In this document: piece after piece, positions 1 through 7,355 of the stretch | Layout: each line of letters opens with the position of its first letter | Numbering within the stretch: position 1 is the first letter of the stretch | DNA from: an uncultured Veillonella sp. | Lineage (GTDB): Bacteria; Bacillota; Negativicutes; Veillonellales; Veillonellaceae | Assembly: GCF_905209685.1 (NCBI RefSeq) | Contig: NZ_CAJLUB010000007.1 | Location: 1-34,859, forward strand | Direction: 5' to 3' | Length of the DNA stretch: 34,859 bases | Made by a program: the position numbers and the translations under genes | The notes under the pieces: model-generated | Databases searched by the model: none | Told to the model about the DNA's origin: nothing | The model's input: the letters and a program-made list of their open reading frames with translations, nothing else

Positions 1-83
1 TCCAATGGACTCGCAACCGTCTTTCATACTTGCTTCAATTCAGTTTATCATAGCTAGCCTATTTGTTGCAAGAAAATGCAATA

Positions 84-1187
84 TTATAAGAAAAAGAAAT
101 CATTTTGTTCTGTAAAAGCTTTCACAGGAACAGGTACATCTTTACTAAGTAAATAATCACATAAGCCTCTCGCAACAATAGATTCTGTGCCAAAATGCCC
201 TGCATCAACTACGAGCAATCCTAGCTCTTTAGCTAATTGTGCATCATGATATTTCACATCACCTGTAATATATGCATCCACATGTATACGAGCTGCATCC
301 TTAATAAATTCCGCGCCAGCACCGGAGCAGAGTGCTATAGATTGTATTTCTTGAGGAGCTACTCCAGCAAAACGAATATTAGCGTCTGGCAATGCTTCCT
401 GAACCCATTCACGGAATGTATCTAAATTGAGTGCATTTGGCAAACGACCAATACGACCTAAATATTGAATTGAACCTTTTGGCTCAGCCAAGGACACCAC
501 TTCATAAGCCACCTCTTCATAAGGATGGGTCTCTTTCATCGCCTCTACAACTTGACTTAAATGTGTACCATCAACGACAGCATTCACTTGTACCTCAGCT
601 GCTACCGTTAAAGCACCAGCTTCACCGATAACAGGATTAGAATCTTCGTTACCAATGAAGCGACCTTCACCATGAATACTAAAGCTACAATGCTCATAGT
701 TACCAATTTTACCAGCACCAGCAGATCCCATTGCATGACGAACCGCATCAGCTGCATTTTCAGGCACAAATGTAGTTATCTTATATAGCGCATCTTCACC
801 AGTTTTGATAAAGCCCTTAACATCTATAAGACCTAATCGTTCTGCCAACATATCGTTTAAGCCACCAGGTGCAATATCAAGATTCGTATGGGCACTATAT
901 ACGGCTATCTTATGTTGAATCAATCTATGAATCATGCGCTCTTGAGCCGTATCACAAGATAATTGTTTTAATCCTTTAAAAATTAACGGGTGATGACTAA
1001 CAATCAAATTACAGTCATGTTCAATGGCATACGAAATTGTTTCCTCTGTTACATCTAATGTAGTTAATACACCTGTAACCATAGTGCTTCTGTCGCCTAC
1101 CATTAGGCCTACATTATCCCAAGATTCGGCATAAGATCGAGGTGCTAATTGTTCCATTAAGGTAATGACTTGTTGAACAGTTGTCAT
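84..1187 (-). CDS. Nif3/YqfO-family dinuclear metal-binding protein
   Basis: A 367-residue member of the Nif3-like (YbgI/YqfO) family, which forms hexameric rings with a two-metal site; the cellular role is still unsettled. Visible family marks are SHH near residues 64-66, HTNLD near 100-104 and a C-terminal HFGTE near 331-335, which together supply the metal ligands. About 100 residues between the two conserved halves (roughly 125-235) match the PII/CutA-like insert found in long Firmicute versions. The ATG at 1187 is preferred; an in-frame GTG at 1196 would add three residues. The gene follows trmK after about 15 bases, the usual Firmicute trmK-nif3 pair, so the two are probably cotranscribed. 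Family assignment is firm; function is not. Confidence 0.9.
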   Translation of the reverse strand: MTTVQQVITLMEQLAPRSYAESWDNVGLMVGDRSTMVTGVLTTLDVTEETISYAIEHDCNLIVSHHPLIFKGLKQLSCDTAQERMIHRLIQHKIAVYSAHTNLDIAPGGLNDMLAERLGLIDVKGFIKTGEDALYKITTFVPENAADAVRHAMGSAGAGKIGNYEHCSFSIHGEGRFIGNEDSNPVIGEAGALTVAAEVQVNAVVDGTHLSQVVEAMKETHPYEEVAYEVVSLAEPKGSIQYLGRIGRLPNALNLDTFREWVQEALPDANIRFAGVAPQEIQSIALCSGAGAEFIKDAARIHVDAYITGDVKYHDAQLAKELGLLVVDAGHFGTESIVARGLCDYLLSKDVPVPVKAFTEQNDFFFL

Positions 1188-1202
1188 AAAACTCACTTCT
1201 TT

Positions 1203-1934
1203 CTATCTACTTTCTAAAAGACTACGAAGAAATTCGACTTCGCGCTTTAAATCCCGATATTTGTCAGTATGGCTCAATTTCTCTGTCATACCATCTAAAG
1301 CACATTGTCGTTGATATATCAAATACTCAATATAATTATTCCAAAGAGGTGGACGTTCTTGTTCTAAAAGAGCCCCTACAGACCACAGCAAGGATTCTTC
1401 AGGCAATGCGGCATACATATTTTCATGATTTGCTGTGCCCGTATAGTTTTCCAGGCAATCCTCGCGAATCGCTAAAAACGCAGTATATAATTTACCGGTA
1501 TCTTCAACAATAATTTCAAGAACAATAACATAGCCTTTTTGCACCATATATTGACGCAATTCTTTTTGCCCATTCTGCGGTTGTAACACGTAGAACTCCA
1601 ACGGTTCAGGCCCTTCTTCTACGATATCGCGCATCAAGAAGCCGCCCATACCACAGCAAATAGCACCATTTAACTCGCCCTTCTCGGTAACCTTGAGGCC
1701 ATCACCTAAACGGCAATCTACCTTAGAATCAAGTCCTCGGGACTTAACATATTCTTTTGCAGATTCTAAAGGTCCCTTATGTACATCACCGGCGATAACA
1801 AAGTCAGCACGATTACGATTGATAAGTTCTACTGCTAAATATCCATGATCAGTACCAATATCAGCTATTGCACGAGCCTTTGGCACAATCGAAAACACCG
1901 CCTCTAAGCGATCCATCATAGGTCTTGGTTCCAT
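1203..1934 (-). CDS. trmK: tRNA (adenine(22)-N1)-methyltransferase TrmK
   Basis: A class I SAM-dependent methyltransferase of 243 residues that methylates N1 of adenine 22 in the D-loop region of tRNA. The SAM-binding stretch IADIGTDHGYLA lies near residues 23-34 and the family-specific CCGMGG at 93-98. The length agrees with Bacillus TrmK. The start is set by GAGGAATT directly before ATG. It is followed closely by the nif3-family gene. In Bacillus-type genomes trmK sits directly after rpoD; here queuosine genes and a tRNA lie between them, so it probably has its own promoter in the gap 1935-2065. Confidence 0.93.
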   Translation of the reverse strand: MEPRPMMDRLEAVFSIVPKARAIADIGTDHGYLAVELINRNRADFVIAGDVHKGPLESAKEYVKSRGLDSKVDCRLGDGLKVTEKGELNGAICCGMGGFLMRDIVEEGPEPLEFYVLQPQNGQKELRQYMVQKGYVIVLEIIVEDTGKLYTAFLAIREDCLENYTGTANHENMYAALPEESLLWSVGALLEQERPPLWNNYIEYLIYQRQCALDGMTEKLSHTDKYRDLKREVEFLRSLLESR

Positions 1935-1985
1935 AATTCCTCTATTTCCTATTTATCTCTTAGTAAACTCATAAATCAGACGATG

Positions 1986-2001
1986 GATACTGTAGAGTAT
2001 C
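1986..2001. repeat. Small inverted repeat upstream of trmK
   Basis: GATACT, four bases, then AGTATC: a perfect 6-bp inverted repeat about 50 bases upstream of the trmK start. The half TGTAGAGTATC recurs inverted at 2872-2882 in the queE-folE gap. It could be an operator or a chance palindrome in A+T-rich DNA. Confidence 0.4.
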
Positions 2002-2058
2002 ATCTACTATCTATCTTAGTAATGACTATTGTATCTAAGAAATAAATGAATTACATAT

Positions 2059-2091
2059 AAAAATAACCGCCCTTGAAATCTCAAGGACGGT
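2059..2091 (-). terminator. Intrinsic terminator after the tRNA gene
   Basis: On the minus strand an 11-bp stem (ACCGTCCTTGA with TCAAGGGCGGT, one G-U pair that exists only in this orientation) with a 4-nt loop is followed by the T-rich run TTATTTTTA. It begins about 15 bases past the tRNA 3' end, so it ends the tRNA transcript. Confidence 0.88.
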
Positions 2092-2106
2092 AGATATCAA
2101 CATAAT

Positions 2107-2181
2107 TGGTGGGCCCACCTGGGATCGAACCAGGGACCGACCGGTTATGAGCCGGTTGCTCTACCCCTGAGCTATAGGCCC
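2107..2181 (-). tRNA. tRNA with CAT anticodon, probably Ile2 (k2C) rather than elongator Met
   Basis: A 75-nt cloverleaf with encoded CCA. The acceptor stem is GGGCCTA with TGGGCCC, the D arm GCTC-N7-GAGC, the anticodon stem ACCGG/CCGGT with loop CTCATAA, and the T arm contains GGTTCGATCC. The anticodon is CAT. The acceptor stem and the CTCATAA loop resemble Firmicute isoleucine tRNAs whose CAT is modified to lysidine-AT to read AUA; Firmicute elongator Met tRNAs as I recall them usually have loop TTCATAC. That choice is inference. It has its own promoter and terminator. Confidence 0.93.
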
Positions 2182-2203
2182 ACAGTTAGTTTCTAGCTTA
2201 TTA

Positions 2204-2233
2204 ATTATACCGAATAGCCTGACTATTAGTCAA
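2204..2233 (-). promoter_or_regulatory. Sigma-70 promoter of the tRNA gene
   Basis: Minus strand: -35 TTGACT (2228-2233), an 18-base spacer, and a consensus -10 TATAAT (2204-2209). Start is expected near 2197, about 15 bases before the mature tRNA 5' end. It lies just past the folE stop, so the tRNA need not depend on the folE transcript. Confidence 0.75.
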
Positions 2234-2243
2234 GATATCTAGT

Positions 2244-2807
2244 CTACGACTGTTTCATCAACATAAAACGGTGAATCATATTATCTTCGTTAAATACACC
2301 CTTTGTAGCTAATGTAGTAGTCTGACTATCTGTAGATTTAATCCCTCTCGCACTCATACAACTATGAGAAGATGTAATATGAACAATAACATCCTCTGAC
2401 CCTGTAGCTAGTGAAATAACTTCAGCTATATCTTCTCCAATTTTTTCTTGTAATTGCAATCGTTTGCAACACATTTCAGCAATGCGAGGTATTTTAGATA
2501 AGCCAATAACACGACCTTTAGGAATATAGCCAATGCTAATACTCATATCATACATCAAAGCCATATGGTGTTCGCAATGAGAAAAACACGTAATATCCTT
2601 TACTACAACCATTTGATTTGTATCAACTTCAAAGGTCTTACCATACATCTCTGCAATCTCAGCATTCGTATACTGAATCCCTTCGTATACCTCTGCCATC
2701 ATTTGAGCTACACGCTTAGGCGTTTCTACTAAACCTTCACGATTAGGGTCCTCCCCCAAGGCTTCTAGCAATTGATATACAAGTGATTCTATTTTTTCTG
2801 TATCCAT
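2244..2807 (-). CDS. folE: GTP cyclohydrolase I
   Basis: A 187-residue GTP cyclohydrolase I, converting GTP to 7,8-dihydroneopterin triphosphate, the entry step for folate and for preQ0/queuosine. The zinc site is visible: Cys78 and His81 in SHCEHH, and Cys150 in SSHSCMSARG. GLSKIPRIAE near 102-111 is the usual family core. Length is typical for the short bacterial form. AAAGGGG before ATG supports the start. It sits 86 bases downstream of queE in the queD-queE order, so its product most likely feeds QueD here, though it can equally serve folate. No queC is in the window. Confidence 0.95.
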   Translation of the reverse strand: MDTEKIESLVYQLLEALGEDPNREGLVETPKRVAQMMAEVYEGIQYTNAEIAEMYGKTFEVDTNQMVVVKDITCFSHCEHHMALMYDMSISIGYIPKGRVIGLSKIPRIAEMCCKRLQLQEKIGEDIAEVISLATGSEDVIVHITSSHSCMSARGIKSTDSQTTTLATKGVFNEDNMIHRFMLMKQS

Positions 2808-2893
2808 ATGTTCCCCTTTATATCAAGGTGTCATCATATCATAATGTATCATACTGCATTAGAAAACACTCGATACTCTACACCCTAACTATA

Positions 2894-3637
2894 CTATACA
2901 CCTTTCGCATCAGGATCCCATACAAATTTATGAATCTGTAATTGGAATCGTACATTTTGTAGATTATGCTCTTTCATATAATCAATAATGTCAGCTGCCT
3001 CTATTTTTCCCCACACTGGCGATACATAGATTTGAGCCTTTGTAGGATATTGATTAATCATACGACGCATACAGTCTAAATCCTCTACGGAACCTACTAC
3101 AAATTTAATTAAATCTTGTTCCCTAGAAACTTTGAATATATCTAAATTCATAGATTCCTCAGCTAAAGAGGATGGTGTTTTATAATCGTAGGTAAACCAC
3201 ACATTTTCTCGGTGAAAGCTCGGTATAATCGTACCATTTGTTTCAATATTGAAATCGTAGGGACTTTCACCATCTAATACGTCTTGGGCGTCTTCGAATA
3301 CGTTATTTCCCGTAGTCGATTGTTTATCAGCACACGGTTTATCCTCTAATTTGGCAGATTTACGACGATTTAATTCATCGATTAGCTCCACTACAGCAGC
3401 TTCTTGTAATAGTGGCTCACCACCCGTAATAGTAATTCGATGATTGCCTAAACTTTCAATAGCATCAGCTACCTCTCGGACGGTCATGTCTGTGAAAGTA
3501 CTATCAATACCATAACTATAGGTAGTATCACAATATGAACAACGTATATTGCAATCATGAAGGCGTAAGAATGTGGTTAATAGCCCTTGCCGACTTCCTT
3601 CACCATCAATAGAAGCGAAGATTTCAATCACGTTCAT
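2894..3637 (-). CDS. queE: 7-carboxy-7-deazaguanine synthase (radical SAM)
   Basis: A 247-residue radical-SAM enzyme that turns 6-carboxy-5,6,7,8-tetrahydropterin into 7-carboxy-7-deazaguanine in preQ0 synthesis. The cluster motif is CNIRCSYC (Cys29, Cys33, Cys36), followed by the SAM-contact GGEP at 72-75 and IETNGT near 131-136. Residues about 92-126 form a hydrophilic, acidic insertion with one Cys between a core helix and the IETNG strand; I do not expect this in typical QueE. The start overlaps the end of queD by 14 bases, which suggests translational coupling and cotranscription. Confidence 0.93.
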   Translation of the reverse strand: MNVIEIFASIDGEGSRQGLLTTFLRLHDCNIRCSYCDTTYSYGIDSTFTDMTVREVADAIESLGNHRITITGGEPLLQEAAVVELIDELNRRKSAKLEDKPCADKQSTTGNNVFEDAQDVLDGESPYDFNIETNGTIIPSFHRENVWFTYDYKTPSSLAEESMNLDIFKVSREQDLIKFVVGSVEDLDCMRRMINQYPTKAQIYVSPVWGKIEAADIIDYMKEHNLQNVRFQLQIHKFVWDPDAKGV

Positions 3638-3962
3638 AAATAGCTGTGTTCCCTTCAGACTCTTGAACCTCTACCTTGAAACATTTAGGGCCCAACTCAT
3701 CAGCAATCCATTTTGCCATGTTTTCAGCAGTAGGATTGATATCGCCTAATACATCATTGATGTGGCGATGATCTAAGCGGCCATGTATTTTTTCTTTAAT
3801 AATGGTAAAGTCGATTACCATGCCATTATGATCTAACTCTTCAGAACGAGCATGAACCGTAATAATCCAATTATGCCCATGTAGATTTTGACATTTGCTT
3901 GGATAATCTAATTTCAATTGGTGAGACGCACTCACCTCTAATCGTTTTGTAACTGTAAACAT
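3624..3962 (-). CDS. queD: 6-carboxy-5,6,7,8-tetrahydropterin synthase
   Basis: A 112-residue member of the QueD/6-pyruvoyl-tetrahydropterin synthase family, converting dihydroneopterin triphosphate to 6-carboxytetrahydropterin. Zinc ligands His14, His28 and His30 (in LHGHNW), the catalytic Cys24, Asp64-His65 in DHRHIND and Glu101 near the C-terminus are all present. AGGAG about six bases before ATG fixes the start. It is first in a queD-queE-folE unit downstream of the rpoD terminator. I saw no preQ1 riboswitch in the roughly 120-base leader. Confidence 0.93.
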   Translation of the reverse strand: MFTVTKRLEVSASHQLKLDYPSKCQNLHGHNWIITVHARSEELDHNGMVIDFTIIKEKIHGRLDHRHINDVLGDINPTAENMAKWIADELGPKCFKVEVQESEGNTAIYERD

Positions 3963-3974
3963 TATATCTCCTAA

Positions 3975-4017
3975 ATATTATATGAACTTTAATATATTAT
4001 ATGCACTTTAATATTTG
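3975..4017 (-). promoter_or_regulatory. Candidate queD promoter within a tandem repeat
   Basis: On the minus strand a unit reading ATATTAAAGT(G/T)CATATAAT occurs twice in tandem immediately upstream of the queD ribosome site. The distal copy carries a consensus TATAAT (3994-3999) that could be the -10 box; the proximal TATAAT is too close to the ATG. No good -35 is visible, so activation or weak expression is possible. Confidence 0.4.
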
Positions 4018-4085
4018 CTATGTATTACATTAAAAGACTTTAACGTACTCTTATTACTTACGTTTACTATCTTTAATTATATCAC

Positions 4086-4129
4086 AAAAGGGTTGCAACA
4101 CAGCACAATAGCACTGTATTACAACCCTT
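4086..4129 (-). terminator. Intrinsic terminator of the dnaG-rpoD operon
   Basis: A 16-bp stem on the minus strand (arms 4114-4129 and 4088-4103, with two G-U pairs that exist only in this orientation) is followed by TTTTG. It starts 15 bases after the rpoD stop codon and separates rpoD from queD. Confidence 0.82.
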
Positions 4130-4144
4130 AAGAGATTCAACCTC

Positions 4145-5308
4145 TTATAAGAAGTCTTTAATTTTATCGCGTTTACCACGATTGCGCAATTTAGTAAGCG
4201 CTTTACCTTCGATTTGACGAATACGTTCACGGGTTACATTGAAATGTTGACCTACTTCTTCCAATGTACGTGGTTTACCATCTTTCAAACCAAAACGCAA
4301 GATCAATACTTGTTGCTCACGGTCAGTTAAGCATGTAAATACATCTTCAATTTGTTCTTGTAATAAGATATAGCTAGCTGCATCATCTGGAGCAATAGCA
4401 TCTTGATCTTCAATGAAGTCTCCCAAGTGAGAGTCTTCCTCTTCACCAATTGGAGTTTCCAATGATACTGGTTCTTGTGCGATTTTTTGAATTTCACGCA
4501 CACGCTCTACCGTAATCCCCATACCTTCTGCAATTTCCTCTGGTAATGGTTCACGACCTTTATCTTGCAACAATTGTCGGGAAATACGAATCAATTTATT
4601 GATTGTTTCTACCATATGTACTGGAATACGAATTGTACGAGCTTGGTCCGCAATAGCACGAGTAATCGCTTGACGAATCCACCATGTAGCATATGTGGAG
4701 AATTTATAACCCTTTGTATAGTCGAACTTATCTACAGCTTTAATAAGGCCCAAGTTACCTTCTTGAATCAAGTCCAAGAATAACATACCACGACCTACAT
4801 AGCGTTTTGCAATACTTACAACGAGGCGCAAGTTAGCATCTACCAATTTTTTCTTAGCCTTTTTGGCAAGTTGAACGTCTTTATATGTAGCATCTTCTGC
4901 TGCGCCAGCTTCAATTTGCTTAGCTAAAACAATTTCCTCATCAGCGGAAAGCAATGGAACACGACCGATTTCTTTGAGGTACATACGCACTGGATCATCA
5001 ATGTTAACGCCAGAGTCTACGCTTAAATCGATGGAGATATTCTTTTCACTAGAAGTATCCTCTTCATCCTCTTCTTCTGGCTCTATTGGATTAGCATCAG
5101 CGTCCTCACCGTCGATATCAGCCACTACTTCAATATTTAACTTACCAAATGTAGTATAAATATCATCTAATTGTTCTGCAGTAAGATCAGTCTGCTCATG
5201 AAGAGCATCTGAAATCTCTGATTGTGTCAACACACCAGTTTTCCGGCCTTTTTCAAGAAGTTGTTCAACAATCTCCTCTATTTGACTTTTTTGTACTTTC
5301 TTAGCCAC
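4145..5308 (-). CDS. rpoD: Primary RNA polymerase sigma factor RpoD/SigA
   Basis: The housekeeping sigma factor, 387 residues, short as in Firmicutes. An acidic region 1.1 (many Glu/Asp around 60-90) leads into region 1.2 ([16 protein letters not shown] near 105-120), then region 2 with the -10 recognition helix ([17 protein letters not shown] through [11 protein letters not shown]), region 3, and a region 4 helix-turn-helix ([20 protein letters not shown]) near the C-terminus for the -35 box. The start is GTG, seven bases after GGAG. It lies 20-odd bases after dnaG, the conserved macromolecular-synthesis pair, and ends in a strong hairpin. It should read the consensus-like promoters seen elsewhere here. 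Confidence 0.97.
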   Translation of the reverse strand: MAKKVQKSQIEEIVEQLLEKGRKTGVLTQSEISDALHEQTDLTAEQLDDIYTTFGKLNIEVVADIDGEDADANPIEPEEEDEEDTSSEKNISIDLSVDSGVNIDDPVRMYLKEIGRVPLLSADEEIVLAKQIEAGAAEDATYKDVQLAKKAKKKLVDANLRLVVSIAKRYVGRGMLFLDLIQEGNLGLIKAVDKFDYTKGYKFSTYATWWIRQAITRAIADQARTIRIPVHMVETINKLIRISRQLLQDKGREPLPEEIAEGMGITVERVREIQKIAQEPVSLETPIGEEEDSHLGDFIEDQDAIAPDDAASYILLQEQIEDVFTCLTDREQQVLILRFGLKDGKPRTLEEVGQHFNVTRERIRQIEGKALTKLRNRGKRDKIKDFL

Positions 5309-5331
5309 AGCGCTCTCCTTTTTACATTATA

Positions 5332-7104
5332 TTACTTAGACCATTCTCTAATTAAGTTCTGTATTTCCTGACACTTATGTAATTCGCTAATAAATGTCGA
5401 ATCTCCTGCCCGTTTTAGTTGATCCGCCATAATTGAATGCGCTTTATACTGTTCACGCAATGAATGAAGCCTTATCTTACGGATTAATCCAGGCACTTGC
5501 ACCTTATACTCATCGTCACTCATAACAACCAATCTAGAGTAAATATCATACTCCGATGGGGATAAAACAGACTGAATGGTAGTATCATCTAGACGACCTT
5601 CTTGTTTAAATAAGGTGAATATCTTTTCTATTATACCGCGATATTCAATTTTTTCAAAGTCCTCTAATGGCAAATAGCTCATCATATGTTGTAACACTTC
5701 ACCATCTGTAAAGGCTAAGGACAGTAATTTTTCTGCATCGCCTTTAGGTAAATCCTGTGTTGGCAAAGGTGCAGATGCAGTATCTACTAATTCAATTTGA
5801 CCTTTTTTTACATAGTCTCTGAAATATCTAAAAATACTACTATTATCAAGCCACAAAGGTAATGCCAATGTTTTTAATGCATCATCACGTTGTGTTTGAC
5901 TATCTATATTAGCAATATACGGGAATACATCAGCCAAAACAGCTTGCTTCCCTTCCGTATCATTTGTATCGTGTTTAATTAAGGATTCACTCAATAAATA
6001 ATCAAGAGGCTTAACCGCTTTAGCCACTAAATCTTTAAATGCTTGTCCTCCATGATTACGTACATAATCATCTGGATCTTTGCCATCTGGCATAGCGAGG
6101 ACACGCACCTTGAAGTCCGTATTTTGCAATAATTCTATAGCTCTAGCCGCCGCTTGACGACCTGCTCCATCCATATCATAGGCCAGCACAATTTCATCGG
6201 CTTGCCTCATCAAGATATGCCCATGGTCTCGTGTATAAGCTGTCCCCAAAGATGCTACCACATTAGTAACACCATGGTTATGGGCAGAGATAACGTCCAT
6301 GTACCCTTCCACAAGGATTGCTTGTCGTTCTTGACGAATGGATTTATAAGCCTTATCAAAGGCAAACAATAGTTTCCCCTTTTCAAAGATGGCTGATTCT
6401 GGTGAGTTCAAATATTTGGGCGTACTGTCATCCATGACACGTCCACCAAAGGCAACTACACGACCTTTACCATCCATAATGGGGAACATAATACGGTTTC
6501 TAAAGAAATCGTAAAACTGTCCCTTTTGGTTCTTACGAACTAAATTTAGCTCCAAGAGAATTGAGTCATCAATGCCCCGTTCGTGAAAGGCGCGATACAA
6601 CTTATCCCAACCATCTGGTGCAAAGCCTAATTTAAATTTTTCAATCGTCTCTTTTGTAAGGCCCCGTTTTTTTAAGTAATCAAGGCCCACCTTACCAATC
6701 GATGTTTGAGTAAGGCAGTTATGGAAAAATGTAGCCGCTAATTCTGACGCTTCATATAGTTTTTTCCGTCGTTCATCTCGAGCTCGTTGTTCTGGTGAAA
6801 GCTTAGCCTCTGGCAATGGAATATTAGCGCGATTAGCAAGGCGCTCTAAGACCTCAACAAAGCTTAAATGCTCAAGTTCCATAAGGAATTTAATGACATT
6901 TCCCGATGCATGACAACCAAAACAATAATAAAAGCCCTTTTCAGGGGCAACACTAAAGGACGGCGTCTTTTCATTATGAAATGGACAACAACCCCAATAG
7001 TTCTTGCCCCGTTTCTTTAAGGCTACATGCTCAGATATTACAGATACAATATCATTTGCATCTTTGATTTGTTCAATCAATTCATTTTCAAAATATCGGC
7101 TCAT
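5332..7104 (-). CDS. dnaG: DNA primase
   Basis: A 590-residue primase that lays RNA primers for the replication fork with DnaB. The N-terminal CHC2 zinc finger has Cys40, His43, Cys61 and Cys64 (CPFHNEKTPSF through YYCFGC). A catalytic core follows, with the TOPRIM motif ILVEGYMDV near 265 and the acidic AYDMDGAGR downstream. The C-terminal third should bind DnaB helicase. The ATG at 7104 has GGAGG eight bases upstream and is preferred over an in-frame TTG two codons earlier that nearly abuts that site. It is cotranscribed with rpoD and preceded by a hairpin-rich gap. Confidence 0.96.
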   Translation of the reverse strand: MSRYFENELIEQIKDANDIVSVISEHVALKKRGKNYWGCCPFHNEKTPSFSVAPEKGFYYCFGCHASGNVIKFLMELEHLSFVEVLERLANRANIPLPEAKLSPEQRARDERRKKLYEASELAATFFHNCLTQTSIGKVGLDYLKKRGLTKETIEKFKLGFAPDGWDKLYRAFHERGIDDSILLELNLVRKNQKGQFYDFFRNRIMFPIMDGKGRVVAFGGRVMDDSTPKYLNSPESAIFEKGKLLFAFDKAYKSIRQERQAILVEGYMDVISAHNHGVTNVVASLGTAYTRDHGHILMRQADEIVLAYDMDGAGRQAAARAIELLQNTDFKVRVLAMPDGKDPDDYVRNHGGQAFKDLVAKAVKPLDYLLSESLIKHDTNDTEGKQAVLADVFPYIANIDSQTQRDDALKTLALPLWLDNSSIFRYFRDYVKKGQIELVDTASAPLPTQDLPKGDAEKLLSLAFTDGEVLQHMMSYLPLEDFEKIEYRGIIEKIFTLFKQEGRLDDTTIQSVLSPSEYDIYSRLVVMSDDEYKVQVPGLIRKIRLHSLREQYKAHSIMADQLKRAGDSTFISELHKCQEIQNLIREWSK

Positions 7105-7162
7105 AGCCAACGCCTCCTTCCCTTATATATATTAATTCGATATACAAATAAAAAATCCTCTA

Positions 7163-7190
7163 TTTGTAAAGTAATTTAATCAATTATCAA
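7163..7190 (-). promoter_or_regulatory. Possible dnaG-rpoD promoter
   Basis: On the minus strand TTGATA (7185-7190), a 16-base spacer and TACAAA (7163-7168) form a plausible but imperfect sigma-70 promoter about 55 bases upstream of the dnaG start. The inverted repeat 7220-7264 lies about 30 bases upstream of the -35 box. Confidence 0.4.
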
Positions 7191-7219
7191 GTCGACCGAT
7201 TTAGTAACTGATACGAATC

Positions 7220-7264
7220 ATAGGAATCACCATCTATTTTGGATCAATACATGGTGATTCCTAT
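7220..7264. repeat. Perfect 14-bp inverted repeat upstream of dnaG
   Basis: Arms ATAGGAATCACCAT (7220-7233) and ATGGTGATTCCTAT (7251-7264) are perfectly complementary across a 17-base loop. No T-run follows on either strand, so it does not look like an intrinsic terminator. It lies between the rny terminator and the candidate dnaG promoter. Confidence 0.85.
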
Positions 7265-7300
7265 ACGCCGTATTCTTTAATAGGCTGCGAATAAAATTTG

Positions 7301-7336
7301 ATAATAATAGGCTGCAATGAAATCATTGCAGCCTAT
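7301..7336 (-). terminator. Hairpin terminator downstream of rny
   Basis: A perfect 14-bp inverted repeat (7307-7320 and 7323-7336) begins 20 bases past the rny stop codon and is followed on the minus strand by the weakly U-rich TATTATC. It probably ends the rny transcript. A second copy of the 3' arm core GCAGCCTATT lies further along at 7279-7288. Confidence 0.65.
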
Positions 7337-7355
7337 ACTTATCGCTTATAGCATA

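Noticed and set aside
1..83. A gene fragment at the left edge
   Set aside because: The 83 bases after the nif3-family stop show no convincing frame, RNA or clear terminator.
2107..3962. A functional tie between queuosine genes, the adjacent tRNA and aspS/hisS
   Set aside because: Queuosine is placed in GUN-anticodon tRNAs, not CAT; aspS and hisS are 20 kb away in another operon, so the co-occurrence is probably coincidence.
3963..4080. preQ1 riboswitch before queD
   Set aside because: I could not find the stem, loop and A-rich tail of a preQ1-I aptamer, nor a preQ1-II fold, by eye.
7220..7264. Inverted repeat 7220-7264 as an intrinsic terminator
   Set aside because: No T-run follows on either strand and the 17-base loop is long.
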